The position numbers and the translations under genes are program-made. The notes under the pieces were generated by a model, which saw only the letters and a program-made list of their open reading frames with translations, ran no database searches and was not told the DNA's origin. From Bacteroidales bacterium UBA1077 (GTDB taxonomy: Bacteria > Bacteroidota > Bacteroidia > Bacteroidales > UBA932), in contig DCCQ01000087.1 of NCBI GenBank assembly GCA_002314195.1, positions 1 to 21,505 on the forward strand: a DNA stretch of 21,505 nt. The letters are read 5' to 3'. How positions within the stretch are numbered: the stretch's first letter is position 1; the number at the start of each line of letters is the position of its first letter. Of the stretch, positions 15,505 to 21,505 are shown one piece after another.

Positions 15505-16197
15505 TTAAATTATTTTCTTCTTGCTCACTGTCGTGATGAATTCCTTGAGATAGAACGGCTCGAAATACGCCACATCCTCGAATCTCTTGGCATTCAAGGC
15601 ATCTAAAGCCGGATGCATCATCGATGCGGCTTTCGGGCAGCACTGGATGAAGCGGGCGTTCGGGCTGGTCAGGGTGTCCTTGCATTTGTCGGCTCCGTCA
15701 CCGATGAAGAGCACCGGCCCTTCGCAGAGCTGTTCCTTGAATGAGTCCGGATTGATTATCTGGGCCACGGTCGGAGAAATCTGCTTCCCGTCGGGTGTGA
15801 ATATTCCCGTGTAGACCTCCATTCTGCGGGCGTCGATCATCGGAATGATGTGACGGCAGCCCTCCGGGAGCATATTCCCGTCCAAAGCCTGCCAGACGAG
15901 GGTGTCGAGCGTGCCGACGGAGATCATCGGGATTCCGGCTCCGAAACAGAGCCCTTTGGCTGTGGAGACTCCAACGCGCAATCCGGTGTAGGATCCCGGT
16001 CCCTTGCTGACCGCCACGGCGTCGCAGTCCGAAACCTTCAGTCCTCTTTCGGAGAGTATCTCGCTGACGAACAATGCCGTCTTGGAAGCGTGCGCTCTTG
16101 GTTCGTCACTTATTCTTTCGCTGACAACCTTCCCGTCTTCCACAAGGGCTGTGGAACAAAGGGAAGTAGAAGTCTCTATTAGGATGATTCTGTTCAT
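15505..16197 (-). CDS. tsaB: tRNA threonylcarbamoyladenosine biosynthesis protein TsaB
   Basis: A 230-residue member of the ASKHA fold. With TsaD and TsaE it transfers the threonylcarbamoyl group made by TsaC to A37 of ANN-decoding tRNAs (t6A). Visible motifs are IILIETSTSLCSTAL at the N-terminus and KGPGSYTGLRVGVSTAKGL (GPGSYTGLRVG at residues 66-76). As usual for TsaB it lacks the metal-binding histidines of TsaD and acts as a scaffold. Its ATG overlaps the cvpA stop by one base (TAATG on the minus strand), showing translational coupling. Because t6A is an identity element for isoleucyl-tRNA synthetase in bacteria, the divergent ileS next door is a functionally sensible neighbour. Confidence 0.95.
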   Translation of the reverse strand: MNRIILIETSTSLCSTALVEDGKVVSERISDEPRAHASKTALFVSEILSERGLKVSDCDAVAVSKGPGSYTGLRVGVSTAKGLCFGAGIPMISVGTLDTLVWQALDGNMLPEGCRHIIPMIDARRMEVYTGIFTPDGKQISPTVAQIINPDSFKEQLCEGPVLFIGDGADKCKDTLTSPNARFIQCCPKAASMMHPALDALNAKRFEDVAYFEPFYLKEFITTVSKKKII

Positions 16198-16691
16198 TAT
16201 TTAGTGAATATCAATTCTTTCATATAAGGGAAAAAGACATTGGCGAAATCCTTGATCGGTGTGTAGAAAACGGAACCGCTGATTGTCTTCGAACAATCAA
16301 CGCCAAGTGCCGTGGTGACTGAATCGAAAAGGAGTATGAACAGGCCTATGGCAAGGATAATCTTCATGAGGGCGAACACCACACCGAGAAGCTTGTTCAG
16401 CCAGCCCAGCATCACTATTTTCACAATGCCTTCCAGCATTTTTCCGGCCAGGGTGAGGACGAAGAAGACGGCAAGCAGAATGAGTGTGAAAGCGATCGCC
16501 TGAAGCACGGTGGGGGAGACATTCATCACTGGCTCCAGCCATCCGACCACCACATTGGAGAAGTGGAACGACATCCATGCGCCAAGCACCAAGGCCACAA
16601 GGGCGGCTGTCTGGGCGATGAATCCCTTGGACAGGCCACGGAATATGGCTGGCACACAGCAAAGAAGAATTATGACGTCTATAATATTCAT
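16197..16691 (-). CDS. CvpA family membrane protein
   Basis: A 164-residue inner-membrane protein with four predicted helices (about residues 4-20, 24-45, 63-85, 100-125), starting MNIIDVIILLCCVPAIFRGLSKGFIAQ. The Gly/Lys-rich 'RGLSKGF' turn and the later GWLNKLLGVVFALMK segment are hallmarks of the CvpA/colicin V production family. In E. coli CvpA is needed for colicin V export and contributes to envelope integrity; the molecular role is unclear. It is the first gene of a four-gene minus-strand operon whose promoter (16777-16807) lies partly inside the ileS coding region. The stop codon overlaps the tsaB start. Confidence 0.88.
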   Translation of the reverse strand: MNIIDVIILLCCVPAIFRGLSKGFIAQTAALVALVLGAWMSFHFSNVVVGWLEPVMNVSPTVLQAIAFTLILLAVFFVLTLAGKMLEGIVKIVMLGWLNKLLGVVFALMKIILAIGLFILLFDSVTTALGVDCSKTISGSVFYTPIKDFANVFFPYMKELIFTK

Positions 16692-16701
16692 TAATCACGT
16701 A

Positions 16702-16733
16702 TTTGATAAAAAACACGGAAATCACTATCTTTG
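16702..16733 (+). promoter_or_regulatory. Bacteroidota-type promoter of ileS
   Basis: TTTG (16702-16705), 20 bases, TATCTTTG (16726-16733) is a full consensus match. The expected start near 16740 gives a leader of about 55 nt that contains an imperfect hairpin (16745-16777). Confidence 0.85.
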
Positions 16734-16744
16734 CAAACTTGAAT

Positions 16745-16777
16745 GCATCTTAAGCGGACCAGTGTTTTTTAGGATGC
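16745..16777 (+). other. Leader hairpin upstream of ileS
   Basis: 16745-16754 pairs with 16768-16777 (ten pairs including two G-U), with a 13-base loop CGGACCAGTGTTT. It ends 18 bases before the ATG. It has no T-box or antiterminator features, and stability cannot be judged here. Confidence 0.35.
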
Positions 16778-16807
16778 AAAAATAGAAAGAAAATTATGAC
16801 ATTCAAA
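16777..16807 (-). promoter_or_regulatory. Bacteroidota-type promoter of the cvpA-tsaB-rpiB-truB operon
   Basis: On the minus strand, TTTG (16807-16804), a 19-base spacer and TATTTTTG (16784-16777) match the consensus. The -33 box lies inside the first codons of ileS. The predicted start near 16770 gives an ~80-nt leader that is antisense to part of the ileS leader. Confidence 0.8.
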
Positions 16808-19800
16808 GAGTACAAAGGCCTTGATCTGGTTTCTGTCGGGAATGAGGTTCTCGACAGATGGAAAAAGAATCACGCGTTCGAGAAATCCCTTGAGGTCAGG
16901 GAAGGGGCACCTGAGTTCATATTCTTCGAGGGCCCGCCTTCCGCCAACGGCAAGCCTGGAATCCATCATGTGATGGCTCGCTCCATCAAGGACGCGATCT
17001 GTCGCTTCAAGACCCAGTCTGGCTACAAGGTGAACCGCCGCGCCGGATGGGACACCCACGGACTCCCTGTGGAGATCGGTGTGGAAAAGAAGCTGGGCAT
17101 ACATAAGGACGATATCGGAACGAAGATTTCCGTTGAGGAATACAACAAGACCTGCCGCAGCGAGGTGATGAAGTACACGGCTGAGTGGGTGAATATGACC
17201 GAACGTGTCGGCTACTGGGTTGACATGAACGATCCGTACATCACCTACGACAACCGCTACATCGAGACATTGTGGTACCTTTTGAAGAAGATTTACGACA
17301 AGGGACTGCTCTACAAAGGGTACTCCATCCAGCCATATTCCCCGTCTGACGGCACTGGTTTGAGTTCTCACGAACTCAATCAACCTGGCTGTTATAAGGA
17401 CGTGACCGACACGACCGCAACAGTGCAGTTCGAGGTCATCAAGGACGGAAAGTCACAGCCGCTCTTCGGGACGGAGGCTTTCCCGGTCTATTTCCTTGCC
17501 TGGACCACGACTCCATGGACGCTCCCTTCGAACACGGCGCTCTGCGTGGGGCCTAAGTATGAATATGTCCGTGTCCTCTCCTTCAACCCTTACACGGGCA
17601 AGGAGGCCATCTACGTGCTGGCCAAGGATTTGGTGAGTGCTTGGTTCAATCCTAAGGCCGCCGACATCCCGCTTGAGAACTACAAGCCAGGCGACAAACT
17701 TGTGCCTTACAAGGTTCTTGACGGCTCGTTCAAGGGCGCAGACCTTGTCGGAATCCGTTACAAGCAGCTGATTCCTTGGTTCCGGCCGATCGAGGAAGGG
17801 GAACCGTTCAGGGTGATCTCCGGAGACTATGTCACGACCGAGGACGGTACCGGAGTCGTTCACATCGCTCCTACTTTCGGTGCCGACGACAAGAAGGTCG
17901 CCGCCAACTTCGGCGTGCCGGGAATGATGGTCCTGGACAAGGACGGCAAGCGTCAGGCCCAGGTGGACCACGACGGACGCTTCTACCCGATCGAGGACCT
18001 TGATCCTGAATATGTCCGCACACACGTAGATCCATCTTATAAGGAATATGCCGGCCGCTATGTGAAGAACGCTTTCGATGATTCTCTTCCTGCGGACGCC
18101 CCTACTCTTGATGTTGACCTCTGCATGATGATGAAAGAGGACGGCAGGGTGTTCAGGATTCAGAAACAGACCCACAGCTATCCTCACAGCTGGAGAACCG
18201 ACAAGCCTGTCCTTTATTATCCTCTTGACGCATGGTTCATCAAGACTACAGCGGTCAAGGATGAGATGGTGGCTCTGAACAAGACCATCACGTGGAAACC
18301 TGAATCGACCGGTACAGGACGTTTCGGCCAATGGCTGGAGAACATCCAGGACTGGAACCTGAGCCGCAGCCGCTTCTGGGGCACACCGCTCCCGATCTGG
18401 CGCACTGAGGACGGCAAGGAGGAGATCTGCATCGGCACGATCGCCCAGCTCTACGCTGAGATCGACAAGGCGGTGGAGGCAGGATTTATGACGAGCAATC
18501 CGTTCAAAGACAATGGCTTCGACCCTAAGGACATGAGCAAGGAGAATTACGATAGGATTGATCTCCACAGACCTTATGTCGATAACATATTCCTTGTCAG
18601 CCCTTCAGGCAAGAAGATGACCCGAGAGACCGACCTTATCGATGTCTGGTTCGATTCCGGTGCGATGCCTTATGCCCAGGAAGGCCTCCGTGGGCTGAAC
18701 TCTCCTAAGTTCGGCTGCACGGCTGACTTTATCGCCGAGGGTGTTGACCAGACGAGAGGCTGGTTCTACACGCTTCACGCCATCCACACTATGATCAGCG
18801 GAACTCCGGCCTACAAGACCGTGATCTCCAATGGCCTGGTTCTGGACAAGAACGGCAACAAGATGAGCAAGCGTCTTGGCAACGCCGTGGATCCATTTGA
18901 GGAGTTGGATAAGTACGGAGCTGACGCGCTCAGGTGGTACATGCTGACCAACGCCCAGCCTTGGGACAATCTCAAGTTCGACGAGGCCGGCGTGGATGAG
19001 GTTCGCAGAAAATTCTTCGGAACGCTTTACAACACATATTCATTCTTCGCCCTCTACGCCAATGTGGACGGCTTTGATCCGAAGGCCGCAAAGGTGGAAT
19101 ATTCAAAGAGACCTGAGATTGACCGTTGGATCATCTCTCTGCTCAACACTCTGAAAAAGAAGGTTGTGGCGGCTTATGAGGACTATGACATCACGACCGC
19201 CGGACGTCTGATCCAGGACTTCGTCTGCGATGACCTCAGCAACTGGTACGTGCGTCTCAACAGGAAACGTTTCTGGGGAGGGAAGATGGATGAGGACAAA
19301 CTCGCCGCTTACCAGACTCTTTACGAGGTGCTTGTGGATGTCGCTGTGCTTTCCGCTCCTATCGCTCCGTTCTATATGGACAGGCTCTATCTGGATCTTG
19401 TTCCTGACGGAGAGGAGTCGGTTCACTATGTGAATATGCCGGCTTTCGACGAGTCTGTCATAGATGCGGATCTGGAGGAGAGAATGAATCTGGCCCAGAA
19501 GGCAACTTCGATGGTGCTCGCGCTTCGCCGTAAGGTTTCCATCAAGGTCCGCCAACCGCTCCAGAAGCTTATCATCCCTGTGATCTCCGCCAAGGTCAAG
19601 GAACAGTTGGAACAGGTTAAGTCCATTATCCTTAATGAGGTGAATGTCAAGGAAGCCGAATTTATCTCGGACACTACCGGCATCATCACCAAGAAGATCA
19701 AGCCGAACTTCAAGACTCTCGGCAAGGTTTACGGCAAGCAGATGAAGGAGATCGCCGGCGCTTTCGGCGGATTCGATCAGGCAACCATCACGGCTATTCA

Positions 19801-20233
19801 GAACGCCGAGGTCGCCGGGCAGACATATTCAGTGGAACTTCCTTCAGGCATCGTTGAGTTTAGGCCAGGCGACTACGAGATTTCATCCGAGGACATGCCG
19901 GGCTGGCTTGTAGCCACCGAAGGTCAACTGACCATTGCCCTTGATATTCAGATCTCTGAAGAGTTGAAGAAGGAGGGCGTGGCCCGTGAGCTCATAAACA
20001 GGATTCAGAACCTCAGGAAGGACAGCGGATTCGAGGTGACGGACAAGATAGGTGTGGAGATCTTCGCCGATGGCTCAGCCTACAATGACATCGCCGCCGC
20101 TCTTGAAGCCTATAAGGATTACATAGCCGCCCAGACCCTCGCCCTTTCTGTCACGCTTGGCAAGGATGCTCCGGAAGGCGCTTCCGATGTAGAGTGGGAT
20201 GAAGGATCGGTCAAGATGGTTCTCTCAAGATAA
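16796..20233 (+). CDS. ileS: Isoleucyl-tRNA synthetase, IleRS2 type with GIHH signature
   Basis: A 1145-residue class I synthetase that charges tRNA-Ile. The ATP site reads GPPSANGKPGIHHVMARSIKD: residues 55-58 are G-I-H-H where HIGH normally stands. The second signature is KMSKR (689-693). The CP1 editing domain is intact (TTPWTLPSNTA, and HIAPTFGADD with its conserved Asp), so Val-tRNA-Ile hydrolysis is expected. WDTHGLPVEIGVEKKLG and GVDQTRGWFYT are standard. The C-terminal extension lacks the cysteine zinc module of E. coli-type IleRS1. These features, with length, place it in the eukaryote-like IleRS2 group, known for mupirocin tolerance. ATG 16796 is preceded by its own promoter; a dksA-like gene follows after 26 bases. 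Confidence 0.96.
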   Translation: MTFKEYKGLDLVSVGNEVLDRWKKNHAFEKSLEVREGAPEFIFFEGPPSANGKPGIHHVMARSIKDAICRFKTQSGYKVNRRAGWDTHGLPVEIGVEKKLGIHKDDIGTKISVEEYNKTCRSEVMKYTAEWVNMTERVGYWVDMNDPYITYDNRYIETLWYLLKKIYDKGLLYKGYSIQPYSPSDGTGLSSHELNQPGCYKDVTDTTATVQFEVIKDGKSQPLFGTEAFPVYFLAWTTTPWTLPSNTALCVGPKYEYVRVLSFNPYTGKEAIYVLAKDLVSAWFNPKAADIPLENYKPGDKLVPYKVLDGSFKGADLVGIRYKQLIPWFRPIEEGEPFRVISGDYVTTEDGTGVVHIAPTFGADDKKVAANFGVPGMMVLDKDGKRQAQVDHDGRFYPIEDLDPEYVRTHVDPSYKEYAGRYVKNAFDDSLPADAPTLDVDLCMMMKEDGRVFRIQKQTHSYPHSWRTDKPVLYYPLDAWFIKTTAVKDEMVALNKTITWKPESTGTGRFGQWLENIQDWNLSRSRFWGTPLPIWRTEDGKEEICIGTIAQLYAEIDKAVEAGFMTSNPFKDNGFDPKDMSKENYDRIDLHRPYVDNIFLVSPSGKKMTRETDLIDVWFDSGAMPYAQEGLRGLNSPKFGCTADFIAEGVDQTRGWFYTLHAIHTMISGTPAYKTVISNGLVLDKNGNKMSKRLGNAVDPFEELDKYGADALRWYMLTNAQPWDNLKFDEAGVDEVRRKFFGTLYNTYSFFALYANVDGFDPKAAKVEYSKRPEIDRWIISLLNTLKKKVVAAYEDYDITTAGRLIQDFVCDDLSNWYVRLNRKRFWGGKMDEDKLAAYQTLYEVLVDVAVLSAPIAPFYMDRLYLDLVPDGEESVHYVNMPAFDESVIDADLEERMNLAQKATSMVLALRRKVSIKVRQPLQKLIIPVISAKVKEQLEQVKSIILNEVNVKEAEFISDTTGIITKKIKPNFKTLGKVYGKQMKEIAGAFGGFDQATITAIQNAEVAGQTYSVELPSGIVEFRPGDYEISSEDMPGWLVATEGQLTIALDIQISEELKKEGVARELINRIQNLRKDSGFEVTDKIGVEIFADGSAYNDIAAALEAYKDYIAAQTLALSVTLGKDAPEGASDVEWDEGSVKMVLSR

Positions 20234-20259
20234 TTTTAGACCTAAATATTGTTTACACT

Positions 20260-20694
20260 ATGTCAGAGTTGATCAAAGACAACGCGACTCCCGCCGAGAC
20301 GACGAAATTGCGTTACAGTGATGAGGAACTCGAGGAGTTCCGTACCATCATCAATGATATGCTTGACAAGGCAAGAAAAGAGTATAACACGCTGCGCAGG
20401 GTGATCATGCACAACGGCAGCAACGACATCGAGGACACAACCCCGTCTTTCAAGACGGTCGAGGATGATGGCGCCTACCAACTTTCCAAGGAGGAGGCCA
20501 GCCAGCTCGCTCAGAGACAGTACAAGTTCATACAAAACCTTGAGGCCGCTCTTGTCCGCATTGAGAACAAGACCTATGGAATATGCCGGGAGACCGGAAA
20601 GCTTATTCCAAAGGAGAGACTCCGCCTTGTCCCTCACGCCACTCTTACGGTCGAGGCCAAGGAGATGCTTGCTAAAAAAGGACAGAACAAGTGA
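20260..20694 (+). CDS. TraR/DksA-family protein with reduced zinc-finger ligands
   Basis: A 144-residue DksA/TraR-like protein, of the kind that enters the RNA polymerase secondary channel, often together with ppGpp. Residues ~20-105 form a helical hairpin (EELEEFRTIINDMLDKARKEY and later EEASQLAQRQYKFIQNLEAAL). The C-terminal finger reads YGICRETGKLIPKERLRLVPHATLTVEAKEM: only C109 remains, with T112, T130 and A133 at the other three zinc-ligand positions, so classical zinc binding is not expected. This form is common in Bacteroidota. It lies between ileS (26-base gap) and lspA (GTGA overlap), a likely single transcript. Whether it regulates rRNA like E. coli DksA cannot be told from sequence. 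Confidence 0.88.
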   Translation: MSELIKDNATPAETTKLRYSDEELEEFRTIINDMLDKARKEYNTLRRVIMHNGSNDIEDTTPSFKTVEDDGAYQLSKEEASQLAQRQYKFIQNLEAALVRIENKTYGICRETGKLIPKERLRLVPHATLTVEAKEMLAKKGQNK

Positions 20695-21323
20695 AGATTT
20701 CCAAAGGTAAGAGACTCCTGATATTGGGTGTCATTCTTGTGGTCATTGACCAGGTCATCAAGATCCTGGTCAAGACGAACATGCAGATAGGTGAGCATTT
20801 CAGCGTAATCGGGAACTGGTTCCAGATATTCTTCATTGAGAATGAAGGTATGGCTTTCGGAATGAAGTTCGGCGGTGCTGTAGGCAAGTTCCTGCTGTCT
20901 TTCTTCCGGATCGCGCTTTCGGCCGTTCTTTGCTGGTGGATTGCTTCGCTTGTCCGTAAGTCTGTGGATTCAGATGGAAAGTCGGCGCTCTTGCCTGACG
21001 GCAAGCCTGTGGTTCCAAGCGGAGTTTTGGTCGGGCTCACGCTGATCACCGCCGGCGCTATCGGCAACATCATCGACAGTCTTTTCTACGGAGTGATCTT
21101 CGACTATGCACCTCTGATGTTCGGTCGTGTCGTTGACATGTTCTACTTCCCTCTGATCGACACAATCTGGCCCGACTGGGTTCCGTTCGTGGGAGGCGAC
21201 CGCCTGCTGTTTTTCGCTCCTGTCTTCAACTTCGCTGACAGCTGCGTCACAGTAGGGGCTTTCTACTTGATTCTCTTCCAGAACAGATTCTTTACTCGTG
21301 CAGAGGAAAAGAAAGAAAAATAA
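20691..21323 (+). CDS. lspA: Lipoprotein signal peptidase II
   Basis: A 210-residue inner-membrane aspartyl protease that cuts signal peptides of diacylglyceryl-modified prolipoproteins. The catalytic aspartates are D129 (GAIGNIIDSLFYG) and D183 (FNFADSCVTVG), and the family motif IFFIENEGMAFGMKF is present; four membrane helices are predicted. The start is GTG at 20691, overlapping the upstream TGA by GTGA, which fits MKISKGKRLLILGVILVVIDQVIK at the N-terminus. It is longer than E. coli LspA because of a hydrophilic insert (~residues 80-105, SVDSDGKSALLPDGKPVVPSG) and a charged Lys/Glu tail. The three lipoproteins predicted in this window are likely substrates. No strong terminator follows; a REP-like repeat begins 8 bases after the stop. 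Confidence 0.96.
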   Translation: MKISKGKRLLILGVILVVIDQVIKILVKTNMQIGEHFSVIGNWFQIFFIENEGMAFGMKFGGAVGKFLLSFFRIALSAVLCWWIASLVRKSVDSDGKSALLPDGKPVVPSGVLVGLTLITAGAIGNIIDSLFYGVIFDYAPLMFGRVVDMFYFPLIDTIWPDWVPFVGGDRLLFFAPVFNFADSCVTVGAFYLILFQNRFFTRAEEKKEK

Positions 21324-21330
21324 CCCCGTT

Positions 21331-21353
21331 GGTCGCTGAGCCCAGTCGAAGTG
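21331..21353. repeat. REP-like repeat copy downstream of lspA
   Basis: GGTCGCTGAGCCCAGTCGAA (21331-21350), continuing GTG, is a single diverged copy of the repeat found in addA and ftsK (CCAG in place of CCTG). It has no inverted partner nearby. Confidence 0.75.
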
Positions 21354-21401
21354 ACATTCCTTTGAAGACAGAAAATGCCGGAGATGATGTCTTGGTTTGA
21401 G

Positions 21402-21460
21402 ATTTTTTGTAAAAAATGTTTCCGCATATTTTGCCGAACAGAAAATTTTATTTACCTTTG
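21402..21460 (+). promoter_or_regulatory. Strong promoter for the downstream tRNA
   Basis: TTTG (21430-21433), 19 bases, TACCTTTG (21453-21460) matches the consensus. An A/T block, ATTTTTTGTAAAAAAT (21402-21417), lies just upstream, like an UP element of stable-RNA promoters. Confidence 0.8.
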
Positions 21461-21462
21461 CA

Positions 21463-21480
21463 TTCCCTCAATTGAGGGAA
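21463..21480. promoter_or_regulatory. Perfect 18-bp palindrome at the start region of the tRNA transcript
   Basis: TTCCCTCAATTGAGGGAA is fully self-complementary. It begins two bases after the -7 box and ends eight bases before the tRNA. The expected transcription start falls within it, so it may be an operator or a 5' leader hairpin. Confidence 0.6.
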
Positions 21481-21488
21481 CAAAGTCT

Positions 21489-21505
21489 GGAGAGGTGGTA
21501 GAGTG
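21489..21505 (+). tRNA. Partial tRNA, probably tRNA-Ser, cut by window end
   Basis: GGAGAGGTGGTAGAGTG looks like a tRNA 5' end: a seven-base acceptor strand GGAGAGG, then T8, G9 and the start of a D arm. GGAGAGGTGG with a purine-rich D arm is most like class II tRNA-Ser. It lies about 30 bases after a consensus promoter. The anticodon is outside the window, so identity is tentative. Confidence 0.55.

Noticed and set aside
16734..16795. T-box or other amino-acid riboswitch before ileS
   Set aside because: The leader is only ~55 nt, with no specifier loop, no T-box sequence and no terminator/antiterminator pair.
17453..18568. 371-residue open frame on the minus strand opposite ileS
   Set aside because: It is a mirror of the highly conserved ileS frame, has no recognisable motif or promoter, and its composition (Arg/Val/Leu/His-rich) is typical of antisense shadows.
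1..21505. CRISPR array, prophage, insertion sequence or toxin-antitoxin pair
   Set aside because: I found no regularly spaced direct repeats, transposase or integrase motifs, or small paired toxin/antitoxin frames.

Overview
The window is about 21.5 kb of chromosomal DNA from a member of the Bacteroidota, most likely order Bacteroidales. Three things support this. Intergenic promoters match the Bacteroidota consensus (TTTG, then 19-20 bases, then TAnnTTTG) rather than sigma70 boxes. Several encoded families are typical of the phylum: DUF4290, the AddB-like nuclease without an N-terminal Walker A, the zinc-ligand-depleted DksA-like protein and a FISUMP-domain lipoprotein. Lipoprotein signals are frequent. 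I see no phage, transposase, integron or CRISPR. This is mostly housekeeping DNA, and its unusual content is small repeats, words and regulatory sites.

Layout. 31-483: S4-domain RNA-binding protein, followed by a possible small RNA unit and a strong terminator. 638-1192 (-): reverse-type rubrerythrin with its own promoter. 1521-11538 (+): addB, addA, a DUF4290 gene, ftsK and a lolA-like gene, that is, double-strand-break repair, chromosome translocation at division and lipoprotein transport. 11586-12611 (-): a surface lipoprotein with a FISUMP domain. 12726-14176 (+): an ApbE flavin transferase lipoprotein and a small lipoprotein resembling a subtilase prodomain. 14147-16691 (-): cvpA, tsaB, rpiB and truB as one operon; truB overlaps the small lipoprotein gene tail to tail by 30 bp. 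16796-21323 (+): ileS, a dksA-like gene and lspA, fired from a promoter that overlaps the divergent cvpA promoter. 21430-21505: a consensus promoter, an 18-bp palindrome and what looks like the first 17 bases of a tRNA-Ser gene cut by the window end.

Themes. Translation and tRNA genes cluster in the right half: TsaB (t6A37), TruB (pseudouridine 55), IleRS and the tRNA. Lipoprotein biogenesis is represented by LspA, the LolA-like protein and three lipoprotein substrates.

Most notable observations: (1) a REP-like 20-bp palindromic repeat (core CTGAGCCTGTCGAA) sits inside the addA and ftsK reading frames without breaking them, and also between genes; (2) the word GAATAT/ATATTC is about sevenfold more frequent than base composition predicts, on both strands; (3) the IleRS carries GIHH in place of HIGH, an arrangement reported to give extreme mupirocin resistance.
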